Source: JACQSR01 sp042577505 (GTDB taxonomy: Archaea; Nanobdellota; Nanobdellia; Woesearchaeales; JACQSR01). From it: a stretch of DNA of 53,118 bases. Below the pieces are notes generated by a model. The model did not search any database and was not told the origin of the DNA. It was given only the letters and a program-made list of their open reading frames with translations. Both the position numbers and the translations under genes were made by a program. Of this stretch, positions 15,936 through 25,100 are shown in pieces. How positions within the stretch are numbered: the stretch's first letter is position 1; each line of letters begins with the position of its first letter. The DNA lies in the NCBI GenBank assembly GCA_042577505.1, contig JBHPEA010000004.1, forward strand, positions 1 to 53,118, given 5' to 3'.

Positions 15936-17688
15936 GGCCTAATGATTTCCTCTCTCTTAGTTCTTCAATGTGTGTTAATCTGTGTGTTAACAATTTCTTT
16001 AAATTCTTATCTGAGTCTTCGATTATTGTTGAAACATGTTTTCCTCCAAGGAAATGGGGGAGTATTACATAATCAGCACCTCTTCGATATAAAGTCAATG
16101 CTTCCTCAATCTGATTTGCTGTGACTATAACTGAGGTTTTCTTGTTTTCTCTTTTAACAGTGCTAATTAGAAGCTCATTATCATGGAATGTAGGTACCGT
16201 TGATATTATTAGTTTAGCATGTTTAAAGTCAAGTCTTTCAAGTACTTCTCGATTTCCAATATCGCCGTAAATACAATTTATTTTTTCTGTTCTTAATTTT
16301 CTAATTGTATCTGGATTAAAATCAACAATTAGTGTATTCTTTTTAAGTTTCTTCACCGTTTTACCGATTGAAAATCCTATTCTACTATACCCACATATAA
16401 TCACTTCAAAACCTCTCTTTTTTGGTAGATAGTCCAATAGATTTTGCTCTGCAATCCTATCAAAAGATCTTATATAAGGACTGATTTTAGCAAAGATCTC
16501 ATTATCATATTTCATGATATACGAAGTTAGGGAGATTGAAAAAATCGCCAAAAGGATCGTTAATGTGAAAAGATTATCAGATATATGGCCCATTAGTAAT
16601 CCTTGGGCAACCAAGATTAATGAGAACTCAGATATCTGACCCAATGAGATACCAGTAGTTAGCGATGTTCTTCTCATATAACCAAAAAAAGATACTAATG
16701 ATGCTACGACAAATGGTTTAAGTAAAACTATGATTACTAATAGGATGATAAATGGTATAAATATACTTTCAAAAGAACCAAAAGTTAACTTTAAACCCAA
16801 ACTAACGAAAAAAATTGTAGAGAAAAAATCTCTTAGGGGTTTTACTTGTCCTATTATTTGGAAATTGAAAGGAAGACTTGCGAGACCAACACCTGCTGCA
16901 AATGCACCTATTGCTATAGAAAATCCTGGTTTTAATGCAGTAATAAGGGCTGGTGATAAAGGTACATTAAATAAACTAAGTAAGTAAATGATAATCTCAC
17001 CGATCCATTGAAAGAATATTGAAGAGAGGAATAGGAAAGTAATAGCCATCAGGAATAACATTTCTCTACTTTTAGCTGCAGTTTTGAAAACAGCAGGTAC
17101 AATGAATCGTGCTAAGATAAATATCATTCCTATTAATACAGCTGCTTTGAGTAAAGAAATTAGTAAAAAGGTGTATGTAAAAGAGTCGATTGATTTGAAA
17201 ATTGATAAAGCGAAAATCGCCACGAAATCCTGAATAATTAGAAAACCGATGATTATTTTACCATGAAGGGTGTCGATTTGTTTTCTATCAGAAAGAATCT
17301 TAATAACAACCATTGTTGAACTTAATGCAACAATAATTCCAAGGTAAATTGATTCTAATCTTCCAAAACCAACAAGAATTGCAACTAGAAATCCTGCTGC
17401 AAATAAGGATAAAACTTGAACAAATCCACCAATAGTTGATACTAATCCAACTTCCTTAAGTTTCCTTATATCCAATTCCAAACCTGCAATAAAAAGAAGG
17501 AATGCAATTCCGATTTCAGATAAAGTTGCAATAACATTGGAGTTTGTAATGATCCCAAATATTGGTCCCAATATGATTCCTGCAATTATGTATGCTGGTA
17601 TCATGGGCTGTTTGAATAATCTTCCTAGATATGCAGCTATAGTTGCTAGGATTACCATGACTCCAATCGAAAAGAATATGTCTTCCAT
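15916..17688 (-). CDS. Kef/CPA2-type cation:proton antiporter with C-terminal RCK (TrkA-N) domain
   Basis: 590 residues. The first about 385 form a 12-13-helix CPA2 transporter (MIPAYIIAGIILGPIFGI, FLLFIAGLELDIRKLKEVG, SLGQISEFSLILVAQGLLMG). A soluble RCK-N domain follows (VIICGYSRIGFSIGKTVKKL, TLIVDFNPDTIRKLRTEKIN, YGDIGNREVLERL), which binds nucleotides to gate transport; the usual central Gly of GxGxxG is Ser here (GYSRIG). Exchanges K+ or Na+ for protons across the membrane. Its ATG overlaps by one base the TAA of a 47-residue AbrB-like gene (TAATG). Confidence 0.92.
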   Translation of the reverse strand: MEDIFFSIGVMVILATIAAYLGRLFKQPMIPAYIIAGIILGPIFGIITNSNVIATLSEIGIAFLLFIAGLELDIRKLKEVGLVSTIGGFVQVLSLFAAGFLVAILVGFGRLESIYLGIIVALSSTMVVIKILSDRKQIDTLHGKIIIGFLIIQDFVAIFALSIFKSIDSFTYTFLLISLLKAAVLIGMIFILARFIVPAVFKTAAKSREMLFLMAITFLFLSSIFFQWIGEIIIYLLSLFNVPLSPALITALKPGFSIAIGAFAAGVGLASLPFNFQIIGQVKPLRDFFSTIFFVSLGLKLTFGSFESIFIPFIILLVIIVLLKPFVVASLVSFFGYMRRTSLTTGISLGQISEFSLILVAQGLLMGHISDNLFTLTILLAIFSISLTSYIMKYDNEIFAKISPYIRSFDRIAEQNLLDYLPKKRGFEVIICGYSRIGFSIGKTVKKLKKNTLIVDFNPDTIRKLRTEKINCIYGDIGNREVLERLDFKHAKLIISTVPTFHDNELLISTVKRENKKTSVIVTANQIEEALTLYRRGADYVILPHFLGGKHVSTIIEDSDKNLKKLLTHRLTHIEELRERKSLGHEHPRH

Positions 17689-17831
17689 TATTTCTTAACC
17701 TCCAATAAGAATCCTTTTTGATGTTTTTTGAACTCCAACTCCATTCCTTTCTGTAAACCTTCATATTCTGCTATAATCTTAGGAATAGTAACTACTAGCT
17801 GTCCCGAGGGTAATTTTTGGATTTTTGGCAT
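17688..17831 (-). CDS. AbrB/SpoVT-fold microprotein coupled to the antiporter gene
   Basis: 47 residues from ATG at 17831: MPKIQKLPSGQLVVTIPKII, then AEYEGLQKGMELEFKKHQKG and FLLEVKK. LPSGQLVVTIPKIIAEYEGL-KGMELEF is the swapped-hairpin AbrB fold in its minimal form, seen in antitoxins and transition-state regulators that bind DNA as dimers. No toxin gene is adjacent; instead it is translationally coupled to the antiporter. A TATA element on the reverse strand (about 17900) would leave a leader of about 45 nt. It may autoregulate the operon; that is inference. Confidence 0.8.
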   Translation of the reverse strand: MPKIQKLPSGQLVVTIPKIIAEYEGLQKGMELEFKKHQKGFLLEVKK

Positions 17832-17912
17832 TATACTATTATTTTTAATAGTTTTTTTTATATTTTTTTTATTATTTATTATATTATTCTGATTAATAGT
17901 ATATAAAGTTTG

Positions 17913-18725
17913 CTATTTAGAAACATTTAGTATCTCATCTACCATATCTGAAGCCAAGTAAGTAAAACCTTGTTTCTTTTTTAGTAGAATATCTCCAATA
18001 AGACCATTTATGTAGGCAGCGTTGCAAGCACTTTGGAATAAATCATCACTTTGGGCCAGATAACCAGCACAAAGACCTGCTAAAACGTCACCAGTTCCAG
18101 CTTTTGTCATTCCTGCATTCCCTGTTTGATTGTACATGGTCCTATCATGGGTAATGATGGTATCTGATGGTCCTTTTAGTAAAATAACATTTTCGTCAAT
18201 ATATCTCTGAAGGTCTTCTCTTTTTATCTTTGAATTTTTTAGTAGAATGTTAAGTTCGCCCAAGTGGGGTGTAAATAGTGTATTTGTGACTTCTTGCAAG
18301 GAAATTGCTTTAATTCCATCTGCATCTATTACTTTTTTTGCTTCGATTTTATGTGCAATTTTTCTAACGAATTTCTGAGTTTCTGGGTCTGTTCCGAGAC
18401 CGTTGCCAATCAAAACAACATCAAAATCTTTCGATAAAGATAAAATATCTTCAACCTGATCTAAAGTGAAATATTCACAAGGGAATTTCTTTGTAATAAG
18501 GTCTTTGCTTAGAGATGAAATTGCCCAAGCAGTTTTCTCTGGAGCGGCAATTGTTACCCAATCAGCTCCTGATCTTAGAGCTGCTAATCCTGCTAATGCT
18601 AATGCACCAACATAATCTGGAGAACCTCCTACTATGAGGACTTTGCCATTCTGCCCTTTGTGTGATGTTTTGCTTCTTTTTGGAAACTCTACATCACTTT
18701 TTTTTAAGAATGTCTTTTTTTTCAT
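17913..18725 (-). CDS. nnrD: ADP/ATP-dependent NAD(P)H-hydrate dehydratase
   Basis: 270 residues from ATG at 18725 (a TTG at 18743 is the only longer start). Repairs hydrated NADH/NADPH using ADP or ATP. YjeF C-terminal/ribokinase-like fold: SHKGQNGKVLIVGGSPDYVG, ALALAGLAALRSGADWVTIA, IGNGLGTD, KVIDADGIKA, LFTPHLGE and NAGMTKAGTGDVLAGLCAGY, the last being the catalytic Asp/anion-hole motif. Overlaps the end of the epimerase gene by 32 nt, so the two halves usually fused as Nnr are separate but coupled here. Confidence 0.94.
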   Translation of the reverse strand: MKKKTFLKKSDVEFPKRSKTSHKGQNGKVLIVGGSPDYVGALALAGLAALRSGADWVTIAAPEKTAWAISSLSKDLITKKFPCEYFTLDQVEDILSLSKDFDVVLIGNGLGTDPETQKFVRKIAHKIEAKKVIDADGIKAISLQEVTNTLFTPHLGELNILLKNSKIKREDLQRYIDENVILLKGPSDTIITHDRTMYNQTGNAGMTKAGTGDVLAGLCAGYLAQSDDLFQSACNAAYINGLIGDILLKKKQGFTYLASDMVDEILNVSK

Positions 18726-19323
18726 AATCCAACCATAAATCAACTCTCTTAGTTATACTTAAAAAATCTTTGAGTCCTTTTTTTAAATCATGGAGTGCAA
18801 CCAATAAATTTGGCACAACAAATACATTTGAATGTCTCCCAGTATCTGGATTTATACCACTTGGAACATCAATCGAAACTTTGTAACCCATGGCTCTGTT
18901 GAATCTGAGAACTACAGATCCTAATGGATCGTGAATGTGTCCTTTGATTCCAGTACCAAATATGGCGTCTATTAAGATATGATAGTTATTAAAATTTACC
19001 TTTGAGGGATCTGTGATTAAATTAACATTGGAGGTATTTCTTAATTTCATAAAATTTGCTGTGGATTCAAAACTTAATTTTTCCTCATTTCCTAAGAAAA
19101 GAACATCAACAAAACTTCTTTCAGCGGCATACCTTGCAAAAACAAATCCATCTCCACCATTATTTCCATGATAACAAACCACCAAAACTTTCGTTTGAGG
19201 TTCAAGAAGTCTCTGAATTAATCTAAAAGTCCCCCTACCAGCACGCTCCATCAGGAGTTGTTTTGAAACACCATAGCCCTCGCTTCTAGCTTCCAGGGCA
19301 CTCATTTCCGCTGTCGAAATCAT
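18694..19323 (-). CDS. nnrE: NAD(P)H-hydrate epimerase
   Basis: 209 residues from ATG at 19323 (a TTG two codons upstream is possible). Interconverts R and S forms of NAD(P)H hydrate so that the dehydratase can act on both. YjeF N-terminal fold: LLMERAGRGTFRLI, VVCYHGNNGGDGFVFARYAA, ILIDAIFGTGIKG and KVSIDVPSGINPDTG. The usual N-terminal/C-terminal fusion is split into overlapping genes. Its start overlaps the YkgJ-type gene by 38 nt. Confidence 0.94.
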   Translation of the reverse strand: MISTAEMSALEARSEGYGVSKQLLMERAGRGTFRLIQRLLEPQTKVLVVCYHGNNGGDGFVFARYAAERSFVDVLFLGNEEKLSFESTANFMKLRNTSNVNLITDPSKVNFNNYHILIDAIFGTGIKGHIHDPLGSVVLRFNRAMGYKVSIDVPSGINPDTGRHSNVFVVPNLLVALHDLKKGLKDFLSITKRVDLWLDYEKKDILKKK

Positions 19324-20101
19324 TTCCAAAAACCTCTTTTAATTTCAATTTCGCATGGTAATTTGTCTCGAATTTGTTGATTATATCTTCCATTTCGTGT
19401 TGGCTATAAATACCTTTCTCAATTAAAAAGTCTGTAAGGTCAATTTTTTTTGATTTTTCAATTCTTTTCAATAAAAACTCATAAGGATAGTTCATGGTTG
19501 GTTTTATGACTTTTTGTTTCATTAAGTCAATTATTGTTTGGTTTATCCAACTAGTAATGTGGTCATTTTCAACAGCGCTTTCAAAATTATTCCCAAAGTT
19601 TTGATGTAGGAACTTGATCATGTCTTTGAAGTTCTCAGGTATATTTGGTACGATGTGTTTTATTGAAGGGCAACTTCCGAATAGGGATTCTTTTGAGAAT
19701 TCGTCATCTGTTTTCAGAAAAGGACTTTTTTGGAAAGGAAATAGTCTACAGATAAAAGCTCTATCTTGATATATTTCGCATTTTCCACTGTTAAGAAAAG
19801 TACATGAATCTGAATCTATAGAATATGTGAATATTATGGTTTGGTTTTCAAGTTGGTCAAAAACAACACGAGAGGGTCCAATTTTATGGTCGATGTTTTT
19901 TTTATTTGCTCCCTCAATAAATCTTTTCGCCTCCCAATCCCAGAGAGGAAACGAGATTTTTTCAATTGGGATGATTTGTACTAAGGGGAGTTTTCCGTAT
20001 GCAAATTCTTCAAAGAATTCTTTTTCTTTTTCTCCTATAAATCCCCTAATGTGTGAACAGCATTTCCCAGTTTGTTGACATACAAAATTATAATTTTTCA
20101 A
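19286..20101 (-). CDS. YkgJ-type zinc/iron-chelating cysteine-cluster protein
   Basis: About 271 residues. N-terminal FVCQQTGKCCSHIRGFIG and later SCTFLNSGKCEIYQDRAFIC with RLFPF form the CxxxxxCC...C...CxxxxxxC cluster of the YkgJ/UPF0153 family, which binds metal. The role is unknown. I favour a TTG start at 20101 because GGGGG lies 8 nt upstream and the Cys motif then starts six residues in; ATGs at 20140 and 20182 are also in frame but overlap the NFACT gene by 53-95 nt. The C-terminal half is helical with Lys/Glu-rich stretches. Confidence 0.75.
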   Translation of the reverse strand: MKNYNFVCQQTGKCCSHIRGFIGEKEKEFFEEFAYGKLPLVQIIPIEKISFPLWDWEAKRFIEGANKKNIDHKIGPSRVVFDQLENQTIIFTYSIDSDSCTFLNSGKCEIYQDRAFICRLFPFQKSPFLKTDDEFSKESLFGSCPSIKHIVPNIPENFKDMIKFLHQNFGNNFESAVENDHITSWINQTIIDLMKQKVIKPTMNYPYEFLLKRIEKSKKIDLTDFLIEKGIYSQHEMEDIINKFETNYHAKLKLKEVFGNDFDSGNECPGS

Positions 20102-20867
20102 TCTTACATCCCCCAGTTGGAAGTGCTCGAATAATGTCATCAATATCTGCTGAGAATTTCTTTTGTAATTTCTTTGCAACATCTGAGGATTTTATGTCAC
20201 CAGGGGTAATCAAGAAGTATGTTTTTGTGTGAACTTTGATTGCTTTTTCTGGACCACACATTATTTTTCCGTTTTCGTCGATTCCAATAGCTAAACCTAA
20301 TTTTGGATGAAGGTAATTCGTTTTCCCATAGATCATAAAGGCTCCTTTTTGGAGATATTCTCCAGATTTTGCCTTTTTAGTTACTTGGTCAGGTTTTACA
20401 TAGAAAACATCAAGTGTAGTAAGTCCAAGTTTCCAAGCTCTGCTATAAGATGCAGTTGCAATGGCTGCTTCTTCAATTGAGGCGTTTTCAATCTTTTTCC
20501 CCTCTGATTTAATTATTGTAAAAGGTGATCCTGCCATATCTGTATGCAAAACTAAATCGTCTGCATTTGTATGTTTTTTAATGACAATTTCGTTAGAAGT
20601 TGCGTCTCTCCCCATAATGACGAGTAAGTTTTCAGAAGTAAAAAACCATCTGAACTTCTCATACCACTCCCTCTTAATAGCTTTTTTTTCAATTAAGGGA
20701 GCAGATTCTTTAATGAATTCTTTTTCAATCTTTTTAAGTTTAATTTTAGTTGAATCAATGGCTTCCTTAGCACCAATAATTTTTCTTTTCATCTGTTTTG
20801 CCTTTTCAAAGTAAACAGAGGCATTTTCTTCAACAGATTTATGGACATTAAGAGTGATTGATGTCAT
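20088..20867 (-). CDS. Stand-alone NFACT-R (DUF814) protein, C-terminal half of an NFACT/RqcH-type factor
   Basis: 259 residues that match only the second half of NFACT proteins: LNVHKSVEENASVYFEKAKQ (start of the middle coiled coil), then WYEKFRWFFTSENLLVIMGR, DATSNEIVIKKH, LVLHTDMAGSPFTIIKSEGK and YSRAWKLG. Full-length archaeal NFACT/Rqc2-like factors, involved in ribosome quality control, are about 650 residues with an NFACT-N and HhH region that is missing here. The ATG has a TATA box 26 nt upstream, so this is a true gene start and not a truncation at a contig edge. The N-terminal half may be encoded elsewhere. Confidence 0.88.
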   Translation of the reverse strand: MTSITLNVHKSVEENASVYFEKAKQMKRKIIGAKEAIDSTKIKLKKIEKEFIKESAPLIEKKAIKREWYEKFRWFFTSENLLVIMGRDATSNEIVIKKHTNADDLVLHTDMAGSPFTIIKSEGKKIENASIEEAAIATASYSRAWKLGLTTLDVFYVKPDQVTKKAKSGEYLQKGAFMIYGKTNYLHPKLGLAIGIDENGKIMCGPEKAIKVHTKTYFLITPGDIKSSDVAKKLQKKFSADIDDIIRALPTGGCKIEKL

Positions 20868-20884
20868 AGTGCTAAAAAGTAGAT

Positions 20885-20900
20885 GAATATATATAAACCT
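20885..20900 (-). promoter_or_regulatory. TATA box for the NFACT-R gene
   Basis: Reverse strand AGGTTTATATATATTC, centred about 26 nt upstream of the ATG at 20867. Confidence 0.55.
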
Positions 20901-20908
20901 TTCACAAA

Positions 20909-20918
20909 TTTTATATAA
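20909..20918 (+). promoter_or_regulatory. TATA box for the tandem HIT genes
   Basis: ttttatataa centred 26 nt before the ATG at 20940; the 72-nt divergent region thus holds two non-overlapping leaderless-type promoters. Confidence 0.55.
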
Positions 20919-20939
20919 TGAGGTATTATTGGTGTAGAT

Positions 20940-21641
20940 ATGGCTAAGAATTTATCTCCAGAGCAAATTGCTGAGTTGAAAGAGAAAATAAAAAATATGT
21001 CTCCTGAAGAGTTAAAGGATTTTCAAAAAAAGCAATGTATCTTTTGTCAAATAAATGAAGGGAGAGTTTCTTCAAAAAAAATTTATGAAGATGATGTTTG
21101 TTTAGCAATATTAGATATTAATCCTGGCAATCCTGGTCACATCCTATTGATGCCCAAAGAACATTATACAATTTTCCCCCAAGTTCCGCCGGAGGAAATA
21201 AAACATTTGGCTGTTGTGGCAAAGAAGCTATCAAATGCTGCTTTGCGTGCTTTAGATGCTAAAGGAACGAACATTTTGATTGCTAATGGTATTGCAGCCG
21301 GACAAAAGGCTCAACATCTCATGGTACATATAATTCCTCGTAAAGAAAAAGATTCTATAAATTTCAACATACCTCAAAAAGAACAATCTTTGGATGAATT
21401 GGAAGAGGTAAGGAAGAAACTTGCTTCTAAACTTAGTGGAGAGGATGCTCCTCAAGAACCCGAACAAAAGCCAATGGCACCCTTACCTGTAAAGAAAGAA
21501 GTGGAAGCCGAGGTTAAGGAGGAAAAGAGCGAACCCCCTCCTGAAAAAGAGCCAAAAGACCAAGAGCCTGAAGAAAAAGATGAGAATGATGAAGGTGTTG
21601 ATCTTGATACAATATCGTCTATGTTTAAAGGTGGGAAATAA
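20940..21641 (+). CDS. HIT-superfamily protein with degenerate catalytic triad and acidic tail
   Basis: 233 residues. A helical lead (SPEQIAELKEKIKNMSPEEL) precedes the HIT fold: CIFCQINEGRVSSKKIYEDD with a CxxC zinc knuckle, NPGHILLMPKEHYTIF and GQKAQHLMVHIIPR. The HIT motif should read H-x-H-x-H; here it is His126-Leu-Met128-Val-His130, so the central nucleophilic His is Met. Nucleotide hydrolase or transferase activity is therefore not expected, though the nucleotide pocket looks kept. Residues about 165-233 are a Pro/Glu/Lys-rich tail ending DLDTISSMFKGGK. The next gene is a paralogue, overlapping by one base (TAATG). Confidence 0.88.
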   Translation: MAKNLSPEQIAELKEKIKNMSPEELKDFQKKQCIFCQINEGRVSSKKIYEDDVCLAILDINPGNPGHILLMPKEHYTIFPQVPPEEIKHLAVVAKKLSNAALRALDAKGTNILIANGIAAGQKAQHLMVHIIPRKEKDSINFNIPQKEQSLDELEEVRKKLASKLSGEDAPQEPEQKPMAPLPVKKEVEAEVKEEKSEPPPEKEPKDQEPEEKDENDEGVDLDTISSMFKGGK

Positions 21642-22171
21642 TGGTTGAGTGTTTACTTTGTCAAATTTCCGACGGGAAAGTACCATCTAAAAAAGTTTAT
21701 GAAGATGATAAGATTATTGTAGTATTAGATTTTATGGGGGCTTTACCTGGTCATTGTTTTGTGCTTCCAAAAAAGCATTATACTATTATCGAACAAGTAC
21801 CTGATGAAGAGATTGCACTAATTTTTGAGATAGCAAATAAGGTAAGTTCTGCTTTATTCGAGACTATGGATGTGCAAGGAACAAATGTTTACATTACTAA
21901 TGGTGTTTCTGCCGGTCAGCAGGTTCCACATTTCTTCTGTCACGTTATACCAAGATTAGAGAACGATGGAATAAATTTACAATGGTCTACTAAACAGTTA
22001 AGCGAAGAAGAGATGTCAACAATAGAATTAAAATTAAAGGAGCAGATAGGGGATGTCGTATCATATAGTGCAGCTCCAAAAGTGGAAAGTAAACAAAAGA
22101 AACCAAAAGTATTTTCTAGTGAGGAAGGCGAAGAGAATTACATGTTAAAACAATTAAAAAGAATTCCTTAA
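21641..22171 (+). CDS. HIT-superfamily protein, second paralogue, catalytic His replaced by Phe
   Basis: 176 residues: CLLCQISDGKVPSKKVYEDD, LPGHCFVLPKKHYTII and GQQVPHFFCHVIPR. The HIT triad is His97-Phe-Phe99-Cys-His101, so the central catalytic His is Phe. The CxxC zinc knuckle and flanking Gly-Gln and Pro-Arg are kept. Similar layout and sequence to the upstream gene indicate a tandem duplication. The tail ends YMLKQLKRIP. TAATG overlap with the upstream gene implies coupled translation and perhaps a heterodimer, since HIT proteins are dimers. Confidence 0.88.
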   Translation: MVECLLCQISDGKVPSKKVYEDDKIIVVLDFMGALPGHCFVLPKKHYTIIEQVPDEEIALIFEIANKVSSALFETMDVQGTNVYITNGVSAGQQVPHFFCHVIPRLENDGINLQWSTKQLSEEEMSTIELKLKEQIGDVVSYSAAPKVESKQKKPKVFSSEEGEENYMLKQLKRIP

Positions 22172-22186
22172 ATCGAGCTGTTGTTG

Positions 22187-25100
22187 TTAAGTCTGAACGT
22201 AAGCTGTTGTTGTTACATCATATGTTGTTACTACGCCTTCATCTCTGTGATACCATTTAGCATCTATGCATGTTTCTGGTGGTAATACTTCATCTACTTG
22301 GAGGCCAATAAACGATATCCAAGAGTCGTTAACTGGTGAATCATCACCACAACAATATGCGTAAGGTGAAAGTCCACTGTAGGTATTCTCAGCCCAACAA
22401 TATTCCTCATTGTGTGTATCACAGGTATAAGCATTGACACCAGTCAGAACCTTACCATATAAGTTACAAAGACATTCATTCGAGTCTAGTTCAGGTCCAT
22501 CATCAAGACAACCTTCTTCAATGCAAACTTTAAGTTCATTGTAACATACTAGGCCAGGATAACAAGTATCTGTTTGATTATTACAATCAGGGCAATTACA
22601 AGATTCTCCTATAGAACAATTTCCGTCTGAAACATTGTAGGCTCCAAGACAAGGTATGTGTCCCTTGCAGTTCCTATCACAGTCAGTGCAGCATTTTGCA
22701 TCTTGGCAAAGTGTTGTTCCTTCGAAGCAAGGTTTATAGCATAGCTTAAGATAGCCATGGCAAGTTGCTCCAGCAATACATGAATCATTCTTCCAATCAC
22801 AATCTGGGCAATCACACCCTTCTTTACCTTCTTGGCAAATACCATCCGGATTACCGGGGTAGGAATTATTAGTTTCATTATAACAACCTGGAGGAGTTGT
22901 ACAATTACCATCGCAATAGAATGTTGGAGGGTCATTGGATCTATTTATGCAAAGACTCGTTCCTGGTGGGCAAGGGGGTCCATCGACACATAAGCCAGAA
23001 TCATAATCACACCAATATCCTTCCATGCAACTATCTCGTTGTCCATCACAATCAATACAATCGCAAGCTTCGACATCAGGTATACAGTATCCATCTGGCG
23101 AAGCGTTTAACCAGGGATGAGTTGCGTTTCTACATCCAATGTAATGTGCTCCGCAGTCTGTTCTACAAACTCCATCGTCGCAAAGATTTTTTCCAGGTGG
23201 GCATGGTGGTGGTCCTGCACATACTCCAGCGTCAACGTTACATAAGAGGGGAATTGGACAATTGTAATTGAAAGGATCTCCGGGGCACATTTGGCAAGCA
23301 TCTCTCTGTTCAGCACAATCTGGGCAATTGCACCCTTCCCCTGTTTGTGATGTGTGGTTATACTCACAATCTCCGTCATAATCACATATAAATCCACCAC
23401 AACCTGGATCATTACAGTCTCGACAACAAGTATTATTAGCACACAGGGTAAATCCTGAATCACATATCGCAGGATGGCAATCAGGATCAACTGGATTTGG
23501 TATTAATGGGCAATCTGGGTCGCAACAGCCATCTGCAGCAGGTAAACAACAATCTTCTCCTGGACAAGTACAAACTTCCGGACAATCTGGATCTTGTGCT
23601 CTTCCTTCGCAGTTAGGATCACAAACTCCATCAAAGGCAGGATAACAACAATGGTCATCATCGTTCCTACAGTCATGACAATCAGGATCTTGGTAATCTA
23701 CGCAGTCAAGGTCACAAGATGAATCGACTTTTTCTAAACAGCATTCAGTTGAATCAGGCCAATCTGGATATTTTGTACAAATAGGACAATCTGTGTCTAT
23801 TGGGATTAATGCACCTGATATGTCAAGTACATCACAATTAGGATCGCAGACTCCGTCCAATGCTGCATTACAGCAATTGTCATTTGCGTTACTACCTATG
23901 CATCCACAATCTGGATCCTTTCCTGGTAGACAGTCTGAATCACACCAGCTATTATCAGCTTCATAACAACAATCAAAATCTGGAGGAGAGTGATAATCAT
24001 CAGTACAAAAAGTACAATCGGGATCTGCAATGAGTGTACAATCAGGATCACAGATTCCATCAGTTAGATCAGAGTGAGATAGTGTTGGCATTGCACAACA
24101 ATTATCTTGACCAGGTGAGCAGTATGTACAATCTGATAAATCATAGGTACATGTTGAAGAGCATCTTAGGGTTCCACCAGAGAAACCATCGAAGTCTTCA
24201 CATTCGTCCCATTCTCCAAAAATGTAATCTCCATTCTCATCAAATTCGCATTGTTCGTCTCCATCGAAATAACCATCTCCACAAACTGGAGTTCTTCTAC
24301 AGTTGGAGGTATTAATCGTACAATTATCATTACAGAAAATATCATAAGTGTCGTTAAAAAGATCGAAGCTCGTACAATCCATGTCATCCAGATCATTGCC
24401 ATCGCATTGTTCTGTTTCATTAATTACGCCGTCTCCGCAAAATCCTGGTGTATTACCTGTACAATTGGTAATATCGATGATACATTCGTATGGATGGCCT
24501 GGTAAGTAACAATCGATTGTACCTTGAGTATGGTTATCAAAATCAGAACATTCATCTGACCCGTTTCCATAAATGGGTGTACCATTCCATTCACCACTTG
24601 AATTAGTTAAATTCTCGAAATCACATTGTTCACCTGGATCGATTTGGCCATCTCCACAAAATCCTTCTCTGTAACAACCTGAAGTATTGAATCCTGAACA
24701 ATCAGCAAGACACGTTAAGGTTCCACCAGTAAACATATCGAGTACTTCGCAAGAAGTTCCTCTAAGATCTACTCCATCACATGCTTCCCCCTGTTCTGCA
24801 TAGTCATCTCCACAAACTGGACAATCTGTACAATTGAGACCATATATAGTGGGACAATCATCACATGCATCCCCACAAAGGTCACCGTCTTCATCATTTT
24901 GATTTGGATTGGCATCATCAGGGCAGTTATCACAAACATCTCCATGGGTATCGCCATCAGTATCAATTTGGTCGGGATTATAGTCATCTGGGCAGTTATC
25001 ACAAATTTCTCCATAAGTATCTGAATCTGTGTCGTTTTGATCAGGATTGTAACAAGATGCTGGTGTGGTACAATCAGTTGCTGGATCACAATTATCTTCA

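Noticed and set aside
17832..17899. Hairpin plus T run (actatt...aatagt then T8) as plus-strand terminator
   Set aside because: No plus-strand gene ends here; on the minus strand it is just an AT-rich leader.
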